Of a stretch of DNA of 64,000 nucleotides, positions 34,553-44,533 are shown piece by piece. Made by a program: the position numbers and the translations under genes. Source of the DNA: R-RK-3 sp963842775 (GTDB lineage: Bacteria; Pseudomonadota; Alphaproteobacteria; Rhizobiales; Rhodomicrobiaceae); assembly GCA_963842775.1 (NCBI GenBank), contig CAWJHQ010000006.1:124001-188000 (forward strand), given 5' to 3'. Under the pieces are notes generated by a model. That model did not search any database. It had not been told where the DNA came from and saw only the letters and a list, made by a program, of their open reading frames with translations. Numbering within the stretch: position 1 is the first letter of the stretch; each line of letters starts with the position of its first letter.

Positions 34553-35724
34553 ATGACTTATACAATCCCGCCCGAAATGGCCGAGGCGACCCGCCTCACC
34601 AACGCCGGCAAACTCGCCGAGGCGACCGCGCTTATCCAAAGGCTGCTTCAAGCGGACAGCCGCTCCGGTCCCGGCGAACACCGGCTCGCCAACCATCATC
34701 GACGCCGAATACGAGACGGTCGACGCGGCCCCACAGCAGGCTGCGCCCCGTATGGAGGCTAGACCTCGGACCGGTTTGCGCGAAACTCTGCGGCGGCTCG
34801 CGGCCGAGGCCAGGGCAACTGGCTTTGATATCGGGGCAGGCATCGCGCCGCGGCCTGCTCCCGATCCGCTGCCGCCGGGCGCCACATTCACGATGGCGTC
34901 CTATGCCAACGCGGCCGGAACACGCGACTACAAGCTTTACGTTCCCGGCAAGGCCCACGCCGAGCATCTTCCTCTCGTCGTCATGCTGCACGGATGCACC
35001 CAGTCGCCGGACGATTTCGCCGCCGGGACGCGCATGAACGCGCTGGCCGAGGAGCAGGGCTGCCTCGTCGCCTACCCCGCACAGCCGGCTTCGGCCAATG
35101 CCAAAAAATGCTGGAACTGGTTCAAGCCGGAAGATCAGCACCGTGACCAGGGCGAGCCGTCGCTGATCGCCGGGATAACCCGGCAGATCATGCGCGATCA
35201 CCGGGTCGACCCGAGCCGCGTCTATATTGCGGGCATGTCTGCCGGGGGCGCGGCGGCAGCAATCATGGCGGCGGCCTATCCGGATCTCTACGCCGCTGTC
35301 GGTGTGCATTCCGGTCTGCCCGCCGGGGCGGCGAACGACCTTCCTTCCGCCTTTGCCGCGATGCGCCAGGGCAGCGAAGGCAAGGGACGGCGCGGCCAAT
35401 TCGTGCCCACCATCGTCTTTCACGGTGACCAGGACGCGACGGTCAATCCGAGCAACGGCGACGCCGTCGTCTGCCGCGACGATCGGATCCGCGGCCGGTC
35501 TGCGCTCGACCCTCCAGCGCGGCCGGGCGCCGGGCGGCCTCGCATACAGCCGCCGGGCCTATGCCGATGCTTCCGGCCGCGTCTTGTGCGAGCAATGGAC
35601 GATCCACGGCGCCGGACACGCATGGTCCGGAGGCAGTCCCGCCGGCTCATATACCGATCCGCGTGGCCCGGACGCCGCGCGGGAGATGCTGCGCTTCTTC
35701 GATGCGTACCGCCAGGAGAGCTGA
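34553..35724 (+). CDS. PHB-depolymerase-family esterase (alpha/beta hydrolase), two frameshifts
   Basis: This alpha/beta hydrolase of about 390 residues belongs to the PHB depolymerase / feruloyl-esterase-like family. It shows VMLHGCTQSPDDFAAGTRMN, the nucleophile Ser in AGMSAGGAAAA, the Asp in VFHGDQDATVNP and the His in IHGAGHAWSGG. An extra A near 34658 and an extra T near 35472 break the frame. The ATG at 34553 follows GGAAGG. No signal peptide is visible, so an intracellular role on storage polyester or other esters is likely. A link to feruloyl esters is possible only from neighbourhood. Confidence 0.85.
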
Positions 35725-35772
35725 GACAGCCTGGGGGAACTCTGCAATGGGATCGCGAACCTTCCGTCATTT

Positions 35773-35856
35773 GTCGCCCCGGACGCCGTGAAGCGGCGAG
35801 CCGGGGGCCAATCACATAGCTGAAGAATGGGCCCCGGCTCTAACGGCCGGGGCGAC
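35773..35856. repeat. GC-rich palindromic repeat, class C
   Basis: The arms GTCGCCCCGG (35773-35782) and CCGGGGCGAC (35847-35856) enclose an inner GAGCCGGGGGCC / GGGCCCCGGCTC pair. It fills the gap between two convergent genes and may act as a transcription stop. Confidence 0.75.
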
Positions 35857-35864
35857 GGGACACG

Positions 35865-36740
35865 CTACAGGCCCATGCGCCCGACCGGCGCACCGCTGAC
35901 CGGCGCGCGGGCGATGAAAAGCCCGCCCGATTGCGGAAACCGGTCGAGCTGCGCCGCGATGGGGCCGGTGCGGTGACTGGTCACGGCGATGAAGCGCAGA
36001 TCCGGGCCGCAGAAGCAGGGCATCGTCGGCGCGGGGACCGGAAAGTCGAGCGAATCGAGCAGCTCGCCCTCAGGGCTGAAGCGGTTGATGCGTCCCCCAT
36101 AGATGCCCGCGCTCCAATAGCAGCCCTCGGCATCCATTGCGCCGCCATCGGGCAGGCCGATGCCGCCGTCGAACTCGCGGATGCGCGTGCGTCCGCTGAT
36201 GGTTCCTGTGGCGGCGGAGAAATCCCAGCGGTCGAGCCAGAAGCTGCGCGTGTCGGCGTGATACATGAGCGCGCCGTCGGGCGAAAAAGCGAGGCCGTTC
36301 GACACCTTCAGGCCCTCGATCTGCCGCGTCACGGAACCGTCCGGCGCGACACGGTACAACGCGCCGATGGGCTGCCTTTCCGGTACGTCATGCATCGTGC
36401 CGACCCAGAACGCGCCGTCCGGGCCGACCTTGCCGTCATTGAGGCGAGTGCTGCGCGGCTCATCCGGCGGCAGCCGGGTAAAAGGCTGAAGCGAGCCGCT
36501 TTCCGGATCGAACAGCGCAAAATCATGCTTCAGCGCGGCAATCAGGCGGCCGCTTTGCGTAAGGCCGACGGAGCCCACCACAGCAGGCATCGGCCAACTG
36601 CGCAGGCCGCTGCCGTCCAGGCGGATGGCATGGATCGCCGGAGCCAGAATATCGACGAAGAACAGCAGCTCCCGGCGATCGTCCCAAAGCGGGCTTTCGC
36701 CGAGTTCGCATGTCAGATCGCCGAGGCGAACGAACTCCAT
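35865..36740 (-). CDS. SMP-30/gluconolactonase/LRE-family lactonase
   Basis: This six-bladed beta-propeller lactonase has 291 residues. Metal ligands typical of the family are visible: the Glu in GESPLWDD, the Asn in SNGLAFSPDG and the Asp in PDGGAMDAEG. It follows the permease gene by 12 bp at the end of the ABC operon, so it probably hydrolyses a sugar lactone related to the imported substrate. Confidence 0.92.
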   Translation of the reverse strand: MEFVRLGDLTCELGESPLWDDRRELLFFVDILAPAIHAIRLDGSGLRSWPMPAVVGSVGLTQSGRLIAALKHDFALFDPESGSLQPFTRLPPDEPRSTRLNDGKVGPDGAFWVGTMHDVPERQPIGALYRVAPDGSVTRQIEGLKVSNGLAFSPDGALMYHADTRSFWLDRWDFSAATGTISGRTRIREFDGGIGLPDGGAMDAEGCYWSAGIYGGRINRFSPEGELLDSLDFPVPAPTMPCFCGPDLRFIAVTSHRTGPIAAQLDRFPQSGGLFIARAPVSGAPVGRMGL

Positions 36741-36752
36741 CCGGTCAGTCCC

Positions 36753-37600
36753 TCACGATACCTGTTCGCGCTTGGCCCGGGTGACGATCTGCGTCGGGTT
36801 GACGAAGCGCAGCGCGATCAGCAGCCAGACCAGCGTCGTCAGCATGTAGATCACCGCCATGGCGTCGATGGATTGCCCGGCGCGCACGCCCGCCGCGAAG
36901 ACGGCGTAATAGAGCGCCACCACGAGCGTCTGGCTGCTCGGGCCGGCGGTGAGGAAGGTCAGCTCGAACATGGCGATGGTGCGCACCATCACCAGCAGCA
37001 GCGCCGCCAGGATGCCGGGCGCCAGCAGCGGCAGCAGCACATAGAGGAACAGCCGGAATGTGCCCGCGCCGAAGACGCGCGCCGCCGTCCTCCATGCGCG
37101 GGTCGATCTGCTCGATGAACGGGATCATCACCAGGATGACGAACGGCACCGTCGGCACCAGATTGGCCAGCACCACGCCCGACATCGATGCCGGCCAGCC
37201 CGGTCTTGTACAGCACCGTGGCGAGCGGAATGCCGAAGGTGATCGGCGGCACCAGCAGCGGCAGCAGGAACAGCAGCATGACGAGCCGCTTGCCGGGGAA
37301 ATCGCGCCGCGCCAGCGCGTAGGCGGCGGGCACGCCGAGCAGCCCGGAGAGCAGCACCACGGCGCCGACGATCTCGAAGGTGACGATGAGGACGTCGCCG
37401 AGCTGGAACTCCCGCCAGGCCTCGAAATACCAGCGCGTCGTATAGGCCGGCCGGCAGCCAGGTGCCGAGCCAGCGCGTGGCGAAGCGAGTTCGACGACGA
37501 CGGTCGCGATCATGGCGAGCAGGTTGATGACGAAGAAGATCGACCAGCGCCCAGACCGCCGTCACCCACAGCCTGCGCTGAGGTCGGTCTCGCGGTTCAT
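36753..37600 (-). CDS. ABC transporter permease, PotC/type I importer family (many frameshifts)
   Basis: Joining frames gives a permease of about 280 residues. The pieces LVVVALYYAVFAAGVRAGQS, LLFLLPLLVPPITFGIPLATVLYKTGLAG and VPFVILVMIPFIEQIDP with EDAARVFGAG form the EAA loop and helices of the polyamine/iron/sugar-acid importer family. At least five shifts occur (near 37085, 37191, 37450, 37495 and 37540), almost all explained by single extra bases. The ATG at 37600 lies just after the stop of the partner permease. It is treated as one gene rather than a pseudogene because its neighbours are damaged in the same way. Confidence 0.78.
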
Positions 37601-37604
37601 CGGC

Positions 37605-38528
37605 TCAGCCTTTCCCGCCGCCGGCCGGGCCGCGATAGACGAGCCCGCGCAAGGCCAGCACGGCCACGACGATGGCGAGCTGCACCGCGCCCATGATCAT
37701 GGCGATCGCCGAGGCCATGCGAGTAGTCATATTGCTCGAAGGCGGCCGTGTAGGCGGCGATCGAAATCACCCGCGTCGATCCGGCCGGCGCGCCGAGCAG
37801 CACCGCCGAGGGAAACACCGAGAACACCTGCACGAAGGTCAGGCAGAAGGTGATGGCGAAGCCGGGCAGCAGCAGCGGCAGGAAGATGTGGCGGAACCGC
37901 GCGCGCGGGCTTGGCGCCGAGCGTCGCCGCCGCCTGTTCCAGCGACGGATCGATGCCGGTCACATAGGACAGCGTCAGCAGGAAGGTGAACGGGAACCCC
38001 GATGATGAACAGCGAGATCAGCGTGCCCCAGTAATTGTGCACCAGCCTGATCGGGCTCGAGATCAGCCCGAAGGCCATCAGGGTGCGGTTCACCCAGCCT
38101 TGCGGGCCGAGATAGTTGAGCAGCCCTTCCGCGATCAGAACCGTGCCGAGCGTAATCGGCACCACGAGGATGGTGGTGAGCAGGCGCTGCCGCCGCATCA
38201 GCCGCACGCGCATGGCGACCGGCACCGAGACGAGGATGTTGATCAGCGTCGCCGGGATGGCCAGCCACAGCGTCTTGCTGATCGTGGTGTAGAGGAACGG
38301 CTCGGAGAAGAAGTGCTGGTAATTGGCGAGCCAGCCGCCCTCTTTCGGCTCGAACGACAGCACCAGCCCGTAGAGGAACGGGTAGACGAACAGCGCCAGC
38401 AGGAAAGACACCGCCGGCAGCACCAGCAGCGTCACGCCGTCCAGACCGCGCTGGGCAAGCCGCAGGCGCAACGGCAGCCGCTGCTCGGCGCTGCGCTCGG
38501 CGGCGGAGGGAATGGAGATCGTGCTCAT
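37605..38528 (-). CDS. ABC transporter permease, PotB-like (three frameshifts)
   Basis: The reconstructed protein has about 305 residues: LVLPAVSFLLALFVYPFLYGLVLSFEP at the first helix, then LVHNYWGTLISLFIIGVP, FLLTLSYVTGIDPSLEQAAATLGAKP (the EAA loop) and FPSAVLLGAPAGSTRV. Extra bases near 38000, 37910 and 37719 break the frame. The ATG at 38528 overlaps the ATPase stop, and the stop lies 4 nt before the next permease. It forms the membrane channel with that permease. Confidence 0.82.
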
Positions 38529-39595
38529 GCCTCGCCCCCGGCATAGATGAGCACGCGCGAGGCGTCGACGCCGAGGCGGATCGTATCGCCCGGCGCCGAC
38601 CTTCTCGTCGGAGCGGAAATACAGTTCCGTGCCGCCGGTCATCGCCGCCTTGCCGAAGAAATCGCGGCCGCGATATTCGGCGGTTACGACCTTGGCGGCG
38701 AGCGGTCCGTCGGCGCGCGGCGTCAGATCGTCGGGGCGGAAGGCGACGACGACGTCGCCCTCGCGGCGCATCGACAGGCGTGCCCGATCAGCGCGGCATC
38801 CGCCGACCGCGACCCGCAGCACGCCATTGCCGCCGGAGGACGCGCGCGCCGGGATGATGTTGCGGTAGCCCATGAACTCGGCGACATCGGCATGGGCGGG
38901 GCGCGCATAAAGCTCGGTCGGCGTGCCGATCTGGCGCACGCGGCCATCGCGCAGCACGACGATGCGGTCGGCGAGCGACAGCGCTTCGTCCTGGTCGTGC
39001 GTGACGTAGATGGTCGTCGAGCCGACCAGATCGTGGATGCGGCGGATTTCGGCGCGCATCTCCAGCCGCAGCTTGGCGTCGAGATTGGACAGCGGCTCGT
39101 CCATCAGCACCAGCGGCGGCTCGATGACGGTCGCCCGCGCGATGGCCACGCGCTGCTGCTGGCCGCCGGAGAGCTGGCCCGGCAGCTTGTGCGCCTGCGA
39201 TTCCAGACGCACGAGCGCGAGCGCCGCCTCGACCTTCCGGGCGATCTCCGCCTTGCGGCAGCCGCTGCATCATCAGGCCGAAGCCGACATTGCGGCGCAC
39301 GGTCATATGCGGGAACAGCGCGTAATTCTGGAACACCATGCCGAAGCCGCGATCCTCCGGCTTCAGCCGGTCGATGCGCACCTCGTCGAGCCAGATGCTG
39401 CCGCCGGTGAGCGTGCAGCAGGCCCGCCAGGCAATTGAGCGCGGTGGTCTTGCCGCAGCCGGACGGGCCGAGAAGGGCGATGAACTCGCCCCGCGCGACA
39501 TCGAGCGTGACATCCTTCAGCGCGTTGTGGCTGCCGAAATCGCGGCACACCGCATCGAAGCGAAGACGGCGGAAATCGCGCGGGGCGAGGGTCAT
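38525..39595 (-). CDS. ABC transporter ATP-binding protein with TOBE-type tail, PotA/UgpC-like (frameshifted)
   Basis: The reconstructed ATPase has about 355 residues, with Walker A GPSGCGKTT, signature LSGGQQQRVAIARA and Walker B LVLMDEPLSNLDAKLR, followed by a TOBE-like C-terminal domain (MGYRNIIPA, VVAFRPDDL). Extra bases near 39418, 39258 and 38592 split it. The end VLIYAGGEA overlaps the start of the first permease. It energises the importer encoded downstream. Confidence 0.85.
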
Positions 39596-39608
39596 CGAAT
39601 GGTTCCCG

Positions 39609-40796
39609 TCACTTCCGCTTCGCGCCGCCGATCTGCTCGTCCCAGCGCGCCGAAGGCGTAGACCAGCTTGTCGGGCGACAGCGGCAGCTCGGCCGGGTTC
39701 TCGGCGATCAGCTTTTCATATTCCGGACGGCCATATTCCTTGATGATGTCCTGGCTCTCCTGCGGCGCCATCGCCAAGCGTCACGTCCTTGCGCGCCGGA
39801 CCGGGATAGAAATAGCCCTTGTCGTAGGTGGTGGCCTGCGCCTCGGGCGTCAGCAGGTAGTTGAGCATGTCGACCAGCACCGCCACCTTCTCCGGCGCGA
39901 CGCCCTTCGGGATGCAGAGATAATGCGCATCCAGGATCCAGTGCATGCCCTTGAACGCGACCGTCTTGGCCTCTTTCGGAACGACGCCCAGCGCGCGCGG
40001 ATTGATGTCCCAGCCCATCTGCGTGGGGACCATGTCGCGGCTGCCCTCGCCGAGCTCCTTCATCACCGCGCCGGTGCCGGAGGGGTAATATTCGATGTGC
40101 TCGCCCAGTGCTTTCAGATAGTCCCAGGTCTTGGCCCAGCCGTCCTTCGGGTCGGACGGGTCCTTGTCGCCCAGCACATAAGGCAGCCCCATCATGAAGA
40201 CGCGGCCGGGGCCGGAATTGGCGGGACGCGCATACATGAAGCGGTTCGTATTGGCCTTGGCCCATTCCATCAGCTCGGCCGGGGAGGTCGGCGGGGTCTT
40301 GACCTTGTCGGGCATGTATTCCAGCAGCGGCCCCGCCGGGCAGAAGACGATGCACACGCCCTGGTTCTGCGCGAGGCGTCTGCATCTTGGCGGCGCCGGG
40401 GAGATAGATCTCGTCGAGCTTGGGCAGCTTCCCGGCAAAGTCGGGCAGAATCGGCGTCCACAGCTTCTGGTCCACGCCGGTCGACAGCACGTCGATGCCG
40501 GTCAGAACGCCGTCGATGTCGAGGCGTCCGGCGCCTTGCTGCGCCTTGATCTTGCCCGGCAGTTCCGGCGCCGGCGCCTTGCTGAAGGTGACCTTGGAGA
40601 CCAGCTTCGGATTCGCGGCGGCGTAGGTCTCGATGGCCCTTTGCGTCAAAGCGAGATTACCCGCGACATCCACCATGTTGAGCGCGACCGGCGATGTCGG
40701 CAGGGCTGGTGCGCCCTGGCCAAAAACGCGGCCGCTGGCGCCAAGCGCGAGCGATCCGGCCATACCGCCGATAACGGTGCGACGTGTGAGCTTCAT
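39609..40796 (-). CDS. ABC transporter extracellular solute-binding protein, family 1 (frameshifted)
   Basis: This binding protein has about 394 residues. The N-terminus MKLTRRTVIGGMAGSLALG has a twin arginine and resembles a Tat signal peptide. The mature part includes VFMMGLPYVLGDKDP and PKGVAPEKVAVLVDMLNYLLTPEAQ, typical of polyamine- or sugar-type binding proteins. Extra bases near 40378, 39776 and 39652 break the frame. A strong AGGAGGAAA precedes the ATG. The accompanying lactonase and GntR regulator point to a sugar acid or lactone ligand, which is inference. Confidence 0.82.
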
Positions 40797-40890
40797 CGTG
40801 TTTCCTCCTAATTGAGCGTTGTTGTGGGTGCTGTTGCACTTCCTAATTTGGTGTTCGTCTCGGTCGGCGGATCGGCGACGCCTCAGCCAT

Positions 40891-41685
40891 TCAGGCGGCG
40901 GCGCCCTTCGTGGTCCGCGACGGCGGACCCGTCCCGCCGGTGTCCTCCGTGAAATAGGTCGCGTTCTCGTTCTGCAGGATCTCGACCGAGCGGAACAGGC
41001 CGCGCAAATGCACGCGCATGGCCTCGACCGCACCGGCCGCATCGCGCGCGATGATGCGATCGATGATAATGCCGTGCTCGGCGAGGATAGCGCTTCGTTT
41101 CCGGGTCTGGCGCAAATTCAAATGGCGGACGCGGTCCAATTGCGCCTTCAGGTTCTCGACCATGCGCCACGCATTGGCGTGACCGGCGACAATCATGATC
41201 TGCGCGTGCATTCGCTCGTCGGCCTGGAAGAAGCTCTCATCGTCAGCCGCGCGGTGCATGAGGCGCTGCCGGTCGAGAATGGCGGTGAGCGCTTTTGCCT
41301 GCGCGGGATCGATCCGCTCGACGGCCCGCTCGACGGCGGCGCATTCGATGGCCTCGCGCACGAACTGATTGTCGAAGACGTCGGCCAGGCTGATCGGGGC
41401 CACGAAGGACGCATATTGCGGATAGGTCGTAACGAGATTTTCCTCGGCCAGCTTGATCAGCGCCTCACGCACAGGCGTGCGCGACGTGCCGAAACGCTGG
41501 GAAAGCTCCTGCTCCGACAGCATGGTGCGCGGCAGCAAATGGCCGGTGATGATCTCGCGGCGGAGCAGCGCGTGAACCTGCACGCCCATGGTCTGGCGAC
41601 GCATCGGGGCGGCCGACGGCGCCTGATCACCCCGCGAAACGGGAGGGAGTTGCGCCCGCCGCGGACCGCTCTTGCCAGCCTTCAT
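40891..41685 (-). CDS. GntR-family transcriptional regulator (FCD domain)
   Basis: This 264-residue protein has an N-terminal winged helix (ALLRREIITGHLLPRTMLSEQELSQRFGTSRTPVREALIKLAEENLV) and a C-terminal FCD domain with the metal-type His residues in RMHAQIMIVAGHANAW and DRIIARDAAGAVEAMRVHL. It is the first gene of the importer-lactonase operon, 94 bp before the binding-protein gene, and probably senses the imported acid. The palindrome TACTAGTA 54 bp upstream of its start may be its operator. Confidence 0.92.
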   Translation of the reverse strand: MKAGKSGPRRAQLPPVSRGDQAPSAAPMRRQTMGVQVHALLRREIITGHLLPRTMLSEQELSQRFGTSRTPVREALIKLAEENLVTTYPQYASFVAPISLADVFDNQFVREAIECAAVERAVERIDPAQAKALTAILDRQRLMHRAADDESFFQADERMHAQIMIVAGHANAWRMVENLKAQLDRVRHLNLRQTRKRSAILAEHGIIIDRIIARDAAGAVEAMRVHLRGLFRSVEILQNENATYFTEDTGGTGPPSRTTKGAAA

Positions 41686-41738
41686 ATGCGTTTCGATCCC
41701 GCGGGAATTGGCCTGACTTTATCCGCCGGACGCTACCA

Positions 41739-41746
41739 TACTAGTA
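41739..41746. promoter_or_regulatory. Possible GntR operator TACTAGTA
   Basis: This perfect 8-bp palindrome lies upstream of the GntR gene in an otherwise featureless stretch. The match to a GntR site is by symmetry and position only. Confidence 0.25.
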
Positions 41747-41827
41747 CACATGAGGCAACGGGCGGGCAGGCGTCGAAAGCGGTGGGCATAATCGACGCGC
41801 TGCCCGGCCCGTATAGGTGACAGACCC

Positions 41828-42331
41828 TCAACTGGCCTTTTTGAAGAAGGCGTAGTCGGCTGAATAGGGGACAGATTGAAATGCGCCGGCTGTCTCGCAC
41901 GGCCCCTCGGCGACGCCGCCTTTGGTGTTGAGCCTCTGGATCGTCGTGACACCGGTGAGCTTGCCGGTCCCGTGCTGAGATGTCACCTCGAGCTTGAGCA
42001 GGGGAATATCCTTCGCGGTTGCCCCGGGAGCGCGTCCGCTCACCTTGGCGCTCACGCGGCTGCCGTCGGCCAGCTCCCAATTCGGACCGGCAAAATGCCG
42101 GCCGACCGTCTCGGCACCGATCAGCAGCGTCGCGATCGGTTCACGAAACTGCCAGACAGGTTTGCCTGACGCATCGGCCTTGCATTCATAGACCTGCGCG
42201 CCTTCCGCATGGATGGTGGCTACGAGGGTTTCGTTCGGGACCGCTATGGTGTCGGGCACCTGCGCGCTCGCCATCGACGGCAGCAGGATCAACGACACAA
42301 AAATGAAACAAGGCAGCGACAATAAATTCAT
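41828..42331 (-). CDS. DUF3455-family secreted protein
   Basis: This 167-residue protein has a signal peptide ending at ASA near residue 23. It matches the DUF3455 pattern: VPNETLVATIHAEGAQVYECKADASGKPVWQFREPIATL, GRHFAGPNWELADGS and a C-terminal GPCETAGAFQSVPYSADYAFF. The function is unknown; bacterial and fungal members are small secreted proteins. The ATG at 42331 gives the signal peptide directly; the frame is open further upstream without a better start. Confidence 0.87.
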   Translation of the reverse strand: MNLLSLPCFIFVSLILLPSMASAQVPDTIAVPNETLVATIHAEGAQVYECKADASGKPVWQFREPIATLLIGAETVGRHFAGPNWELADGSRVSAKVSGRAPGATAKDIPLLKLEVTSQHGTGKLTGVTTIQRLNTKGGVAEGPCETAGAFQSVPYSADYAFFKKAS

Positions 42332-42639
42332 CGGGCGACATCCTTTGCCAGGCTCAAGGAGAGAGGGAATTCGGAATACTATTTTACGCCGTCGTCGCCT
42401 AGCATCGGCTTGAGGGGCGTCGCATCGCCCGACCGGGTGACGCGGGCGCGTGCGTGGACGGCAAACCGCGTGATGCGCGAAGTGGTGTTGCCGGCCATTC
42501 TCTGAGCGTCCCGCGCTCGCGAGCACGCGCACAAAATCGCCGACCGCGCCGCGATTGCCGCGAGCGGTATCGGCGACAAAATGAACATCACAAGGCGTCC
42601 TCAAGCGCCATTATGCCCTGACGCTACGCCCCATACACA
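42332..42639. other. 308-bp stretch without a supportable gene
   Basis: A leftward open frame of about 70 codons (42379-42591) exists, but it is arginine-rich, lacks a clear ribosome site and resembles nothing I know. I cannot support a gene here. Confidence 0.4.
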
Positions 42640-42906
42640 TCATCCCCAGCGACGGCGGCCGCCCACGAGACTGATCAGGAACAGCAGCACCACCGCGCCG
42701 ATGGTCGCATTGATGATCGCCGCCACAAGCCCGGAACCGAGATAAATGCCGAGTTGAGGAAGGAGCCAGCTGCCCACGAAGGCGCCGAGGATACCGATGA
42801 CGAGATCGCCGACAAGGCCGAACCCTGTGCCCTGCACGATTTGACCGGCCAGCCATCCGGCGATGAGGCCAATGACAATAATGATTGCGAGAGTTTCACC
42901 CGACAT
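42640..42906 (-). CDS. GlsB/YeaQ/YmgE-family stress-response membrane protein
   Basis: This small integral-membrane protein of 88 residues is of the transglycosylase-associated family. Three hydrophobic segments alternate with glycine-rich turns: IIIVIGLIAGWLAGQIV, GLVGDLVIGILGAFVGSWLL and INATIGAVVLLFLISLVGG. The second ATG (42906) was chosen because AGGAAG then lies 6 nt upstream; the first ATG (42912) abuts the ribosome site. Family members are induced by general or acid stress. Confidence 0.92.
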   Translation of the reverse strand: MSGETLAIIIVIGLIAGWLAGQIVQGTGFGLVGDLVIGILGAFVGSWLLPQLGIYLGSGLVAAIINATIGAVVLLFLISLVGGRRRWG

Positions 42907-43251
42907 GTGCATCTTCCTATCTTCGATCTGAGAGTCAGACCAATCCGCCCCTCATTGCAGGAAAGCGAATTCCGCGGTCAGAGTTCAAGCCGCCAATAAA
43001 TAAACATTTACCTGTCAGGATAAGGGGACGAGGGAGACGGAGTACGTTATGGTCAAATTCCAGAGGGCGTGAGGCTCATGCACGATCGGACATTCGCGTG
43101 CCTCGACCGGCTAGGCGCCCGCCGCGGGCAATCAAGCGCGCCGGTGACGATAATCGGTGACATTTGGAGCAGCCATCCCCATATAGGGGCTACGCGTTAA
43201 ACAAGGCCACGCGCGATGTTTGTGGCCAGTCTCGCTCATCGAGGGACCAAG
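42907..43251. other. 345-bp intergenic region, nothing recognised
   Basis: The region separates the divergent GlsB-type and Tim44-type genes. I see no repeat, RNA gene or convincing promoter pair in it. Confidence 0.4.
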
Positions 43252-44197
43252 ATGTCGTTCTTAAGCTGGAATGCCCCCGCGCTTGTCTTGGCAGCGGGCC
43301 TCGCGATCGTTACGGCCGATGTGGCGGACGCGCGCATGGGGGGTGGCAAGAGCTTCGGCAGCAGAGGCAGCAAGACCTATACGACGCCACCGGCCACGAA
43401 AACCGCTCCTGGCGCCGCTCCGATCGAACGCTCCATGACCGATAAGCCCGGGCCTACGGCCGCGCAGAATGCCCAGCCGGGTGCTGGAGCCGGCGCCGCG
43501 ACGCAGACGTCGCGCTTTGGCGGCTTTGGCGGTCTGCTCATGGGCGGCCTGTTCGTGGCGGCCCTGGGAGGCATCTTCGGGTTTGGCGCATTGGCCAGCG
43601 TGCTGGGCTTCCTTCTGCAGTTCGCCCTCATCGGCGGCGCCATATATTTCGTCGTCAGCTTCCTTCGCAGCCGCAATCAGCCGGCGCTTAGCGCCTGCGC
43701 GCGGCTCCGGCGATCCCGGGCGTGATACGCCGAACCGTTCGCCGTTCACGTTCAGCCATGGCGCGGCCCCGGCCGTTGCGCCGCTGGCGATCGGCAAGGA
43801 AGACTTCGATTCCTTCGAGCGGCTGCTTGGCGAGATCCAGATGGCATACAGCCGCGAGGACACCGAGGAGCTCGGGGCCAGGACCACGCCGGAAATGTTC
43901 TCGCATTTCAGCCAGGAGCTACATGACAACCAGGCCGAGGGCGTGCGCAACGAGGTGTCCGGCGTGAAACTCCTCCAGGGCGACCTGTCGGAAGCCTGGC
44001 GCGAAAACGGCTCCGACTACGCCACGGTCGCGATGCGCTATTCGCTCGTCGATGCGACGGTTGACCGGGCGACCGGCAACGTCGTGTCAGGCGACCTCAG
44101 CCGTCCGTCCGAGGCGATAGAGCTGTGGACCTTCCGCCGTGACGACCGCGCTCGTGCCGATGGCTGGCAACTCTCCGCCATCCAGCAGGCGGCCTAA
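43252..44197 (+). CDS. Tim44-domain protein (Tim44-like membrane protein), frameshifted
   Basis: This protein of about 315 residues has a signal peptide (residues 1-30), a low-complexity Gly/Ser/Pro stretch, and two hydrophobic segments (FGGLLMGGLFVAALGGIFGFGALA, LGFLLQFALIGGAIYFVVSFL). A C-terminal Tim44-like domain follows (DFDSFERLLGEIQMAYSREDTEEL, EMFSHFSQELHDNQAEGVRNEVSGVKLLQGD). Bacterial members are membrane proteins of unclear function. An extra A at 43690 breaks the frame between the two parts. The ATG at 43252 follows a GAGGGA site. Confidence 0.88.
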
Positions 44198-44287
44198 CGC
44201 ACAGAATTAGGACCCGCCGCGTCTGAAATCATTTCGGCGCGGCGGCGATAATTTAAGAAGCTCTCATAATCTCGTCTAGAATCGCTC

Positions 44288-44329
44288 GACCGGCAAAGGG
44301 CGCCCTGCCCCTGCCGGTCTTATTTTTTC
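44288..44329 (+). terminator. Rho-independent terminator after the Tim44-like gene
   Basis: GACCGGCA (44288-44295) pairs with TGCCGGTC (44312-44319), and the run TTATTTTTTC follows. The T-run overlaps the last codons of the convergent small gene at 44320-44454, whose Lys codons supply it. Confidence 0.65.
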
Positions 44330-44454
44330 TTCTTCGGCGCAGGAATGATCGATAGCGGCGAGGCTTTCGACGCCGCAGGAGCCGCAGAAGGGCTATCCTT
44401 CTTTTTCTTCGGCTTCTTTACTTCTTTGTTTCCACGCATTTGGCCTTTGGCCAT
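44320..44454 (-). CDS. Small lysine-rich protein, 44 residues
   Basis: The frame from the ATG at 44454 encodes a very basic peptide that starts MAKGQMRGNKEVKKPKKKKD and ends IIPAPKKKK, with an Ala/Ser/Pro middle. Short proteins with this start are recurrent in Rhizobiales genomes to my recollection, and their function is unknown; nucleic-acid binding is plausible from the charge. The start is preceded on the minus strand by GGAGA about 8 nt away. It converges on the Tim44-like gene. Confidence 0.65.
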   Translation of the reverse strand: MAKGQMRGNKEVKKPKKKKDSPSAAPAASKASPLSIIPAPKKKK

Positions 44455-44533
44455 GATCGTCTCCTATGCTCGCCGGTGCGGCGCTTCGTCAAGGATACGG
44501 CGGCCCGGCACTGCCAAAGCCGCCGGCATGCAA

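Noticed and set aside
36753..40796. Calling the ABC importer genes a decayed pseudogene cluster
   Set aside because: All motifs are intact apart from single extra bases, and the same kind of shift affects essential genes such as lpxK and rsmE, so sequence error is the better explanation.
42379..42591. Leftward 70-codon open frame before the DUF3455 gene
   Set aside because: There is no ribosome-binding site and no family resemblance; it may be the remnant of a frameshifted gene, but that cannot be supported.
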